A model generated the notes under the pieces. It saw only the letters and a program-made list of their open reading frames with translations. It searched no databases and was not told where the DNA came from. 64,000 nucleotides of DNA from Pyxicephalus adspersus (lineage: Eukaryota; Chordata; Amphibia; Anura; Pyxicephalidae), in NCBI RefSeq assembly GCF_032062135.1, contig NC_092862.1:47589015-47653014 (forward strand). The letters run 5' to 3'. Numbering within the stretch: the stretch's first letter is position 1; each line of letters starts with the position of its first letter. Below are positions 61,862 through 64,000 of the stretch, piece after piece. Both the position numbers and the translations under genes were made by a program.

Positions 61862-63825
61862 TTTACTATTGTCTGCATAATTCCTGATCCCATGCCAATT
61901 TTCAAGCCAGCAGCATGGCATCCAAAATCTTTGGCCGGAAACTAATGATGAAACTCCTGTCTTTAAAGTGGCATTCAGACCATCACTGTAAATGGAAACA
62001 TTTTCAGCTAATTAAATGGGTACTTTTCACCTTGATACCCAATGATTTGGTTTTAGGAGGGATTCCCAAGACCTGGAAAAATAATTAAAAGTGTTAACTA
62101 AGTCGATATTGATGATGTGATCTGTAAGATAATGCAAAAGCAGTGTTTTTAGCTGTGTGCTAAGGTCTGTTATAGATGGGTTACATATTTAAAGGGCCAT
62201 TTAAAGAACAGTGCTTGTTGGATACTAAGGCCCTTTTTAGATTTTTGGTAAAAAAAAAAAACACACGATTAGCCACGTCCAACTGCTTCTATTCAATTAT
62301 GATGCTTTTTTTTTTGTGTGTGTCAACTGTAATGTTGGACAACCATTTTGTGCATTTTTGTACCTGGTTGATCATGGCAATGACGAGTTGCTTCTGGTCA
62401 TGTAGTTGTTTTTCTTCTTTGGGGCTAGAAATGAACCTCAACCACACCCAACTGCATGCCAAAATTGGAATCATTGTTATGACTGCAGAAGAATGTTGTG
62501 GCCAACCACAAGTCTGCAATGGCCCTAAGGGGTTTTCACAGGGGTAAAAAAAATTGATTCATGAAAAATAAATGACGAGAGTTATCAAAACTGTTCCCCT
62601 TGCTTCCAGAGTGTGTTATGGGTAGACCTGAGAACAGAATTGTTAACTTCCCTAGACAGCTGTGTTTAGTACAGAAAATTGCAGCTAAAACAATGTCACA
62701 CATTACCAGCTTTTTGTTTTAAAATCTCTTTTCATACCCAGATTCATAAATCATATGACAATAGAAAAAAAGATAATGTCTTCGCTTTCTTATAGCATTC
62801 CCATGTCATATGTTTCCGAACGCTCTGCATTTCTGAACAAGACTGAACTAAGTCTTTGCCTCTGTGGAAAATATATTCAAAGTTTAGACCCAAATCCATT
62901 TCTTAGAAATCCCACATAAATGTCGAACTTACTCCTGAAGCTCTTGTAAGAATCACAACATAAATATTATAGCAAACAGGCAAAAAAAAAAAAAAAAACA
63001 ACACTAAAATAAATTTGCAGCAGGAGTTCAAAGGACGGAATCCTACAGAGGTGCAAACTATTTTTTACTGTGTATGCATAATGCCCCTTTTTGAATGTCC
63101 TTCAAGCAGAATGTAATCTATAAGATGATGAAATGTATCCCGTTGTGTACGGCAGGCTCTCCTTTGGAAATGTTTAATGAAGAATAAATGAACTGTAAAT
63201 ATTGTTTATTATTCCAGGGAAACACATGGAAATGAGGTCGGCACAGCTTTCATTCTGGCACACTGCGATTTAAATAGCTTTGTCACCTAGATAAAAAGTG
63301 ATGTGCAAACAGGAAAATATTGCCATGTGTTACTATAAAAGATTAGGCTAAAAATAAAACAAAGCTATCACTTGAAAAAAAAAATATTTTGTACTTAACA
63401 ATTTTGCACCACTAATTATCTTTATCTTAACCATTATCTATTCCTGGGTTCCAGGGAATGAATGTCACTAGACACTGGGTGTTTAAGTTCTTGTTGGTAA
63501 TTTTAAAAGGCAGTGTGATATTAAGACATTCCAAGGATTGTTCTGGAGCTACACAACTAAATTGAAAATACTGTAAAAGGTGTTATAACAGGTAGGGCAG
63601 TATGAGTAGCTGATCCTTGATCCAATACATCATCTATATAGGGTAATATATATTAATATATATAACTTCATTTATTAGATAACACACACTACCCAGGTCA
63701 TAAGTGAGGTACATTATGATGCTTTATAAGGACACTGTATGCATGGCCGTCTGTTTTGTAGTCGTTATCCCAAAGGACATGATTAATAGTATTACACCAT
63801 TCTTTCTATATAAGGTAAATACATT
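61862..63825. other. Intergenic, nothing recognised
   Basis: A 123-codon frame at 62176-62547 has no recognised domain. A poly(A) run is at 62982-62998. Confidence 0.5.
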
Positions 63826-64000
63826 GGACCTAATTGGGCCTCCAAGACTAGAAAAGATAGAATTTCATAGGTGAACTTGGGTGATCCAGCAAACCTGAAA
63901 TGGATTGAAAATCATTTAATGTCTAATATTTGGAAAATATTTTCAATCATGGACTAGATCCATATCAGGTTTGCTGGATGAAAGTCACTTATGAAAGTCT
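63826..64000. mobile_element. Foldback MITE, family A copy 7, cut by the window edge
   Basis: Shared family phrases are GGTGATCCAGCAAACCTG, TTTTCAATCATGGACTAGAT and CAGGTTTGCTGGAT. The left terminus is degenerate (CCTAATTGGGCC), and the right end lies beyond the window. Confidence 0.75.

Noticed and set aside
62176..62547. 123-codon frame
   Set aside because: No domain, a hydrophobic stretch from T-rich sequence, and a poor start context.

Overview
The window looks like nuclear DNA from an amphibian, most likely a frog. It is AT-rich, poor in genes and full of microsatellites. It carries a vertebrate single-exon leucine-rich-repeat gene, and otherwise mostly decayed transposons: Tc1/mariner, hAT-type and foldback miniature elements (MITEs), plus an L1-clade LINE. 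Several dispersed repeats are of kinds I associate with frog genomes. The frog assignment rests on repeat style and on the LRR gene; it is an inference. No bacterial operon, CRISPR array, tRNA, rRNA or viral gene was recognised.

The one confident gene is an intact 290-codon reading frame at 37385-38257 (+). It matches LRRC30 in length, in its nine-repeat layout and in its conserved C-terminus. It has a strong Kozak start bounded by an upstream in-frame stop, and a candidate N-myristoylation signal. A good splice-acceptor context lies immediately before the ATG. About 250-285 bp upstream are an M-CAT motif and an E-box, both typical of muscle promoters. A possible isolated 134-bp exon at 52413-52546 is much weaker.

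Layout. 1-13 kb: MITE fragments (family B at 1-215, about 5.19 kb and about 5.87 kb; foldback family A at 1.9, 8.7, 10.5 and 12.7 kb), with a hAT MITE nested in the first family A copy. 13-20 kb: a 361-bp hAT element, TA microsatellites and an internally deleted Tc1 element. 21.8-24 kb: a 5'-truncated L1 element on the minus strand. 25-31 kb: another family A copy, a long-terminal-inverted-repeat element at 29.8-30.3 kb and a family C MITE. 31.5-33.1 kb: a chain of about seven consecutive hairpins, then an element with four 32-bp tandem repeats. 34-38 kb: a family C MITE and the LRRC30 gene. 38.8-42.1 kb: dispersed repeats with TTA/TAA tails, a decayed 25-bp minisatellite and three inserted DNA elements. 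43.6-45.9 kb: further decayed minisatellites, a pogo/Tigger-like MITE and a pair of roughly 96-bp inverted arms. 46-64 kb: scattered MITEs in otherwise unrecognised intergenic sequence.

There is no multi-gene system here. The most unusual structural signals are the hairpin chain at 31.5-31.92 kb, the inverted arms at 44.94 and 45.87 kb, the 25-bp minisatellite with its displaced copy, and the foldback family present seven times in 64 kb. Most gaps between the features contain only short, unconserved reading frames.
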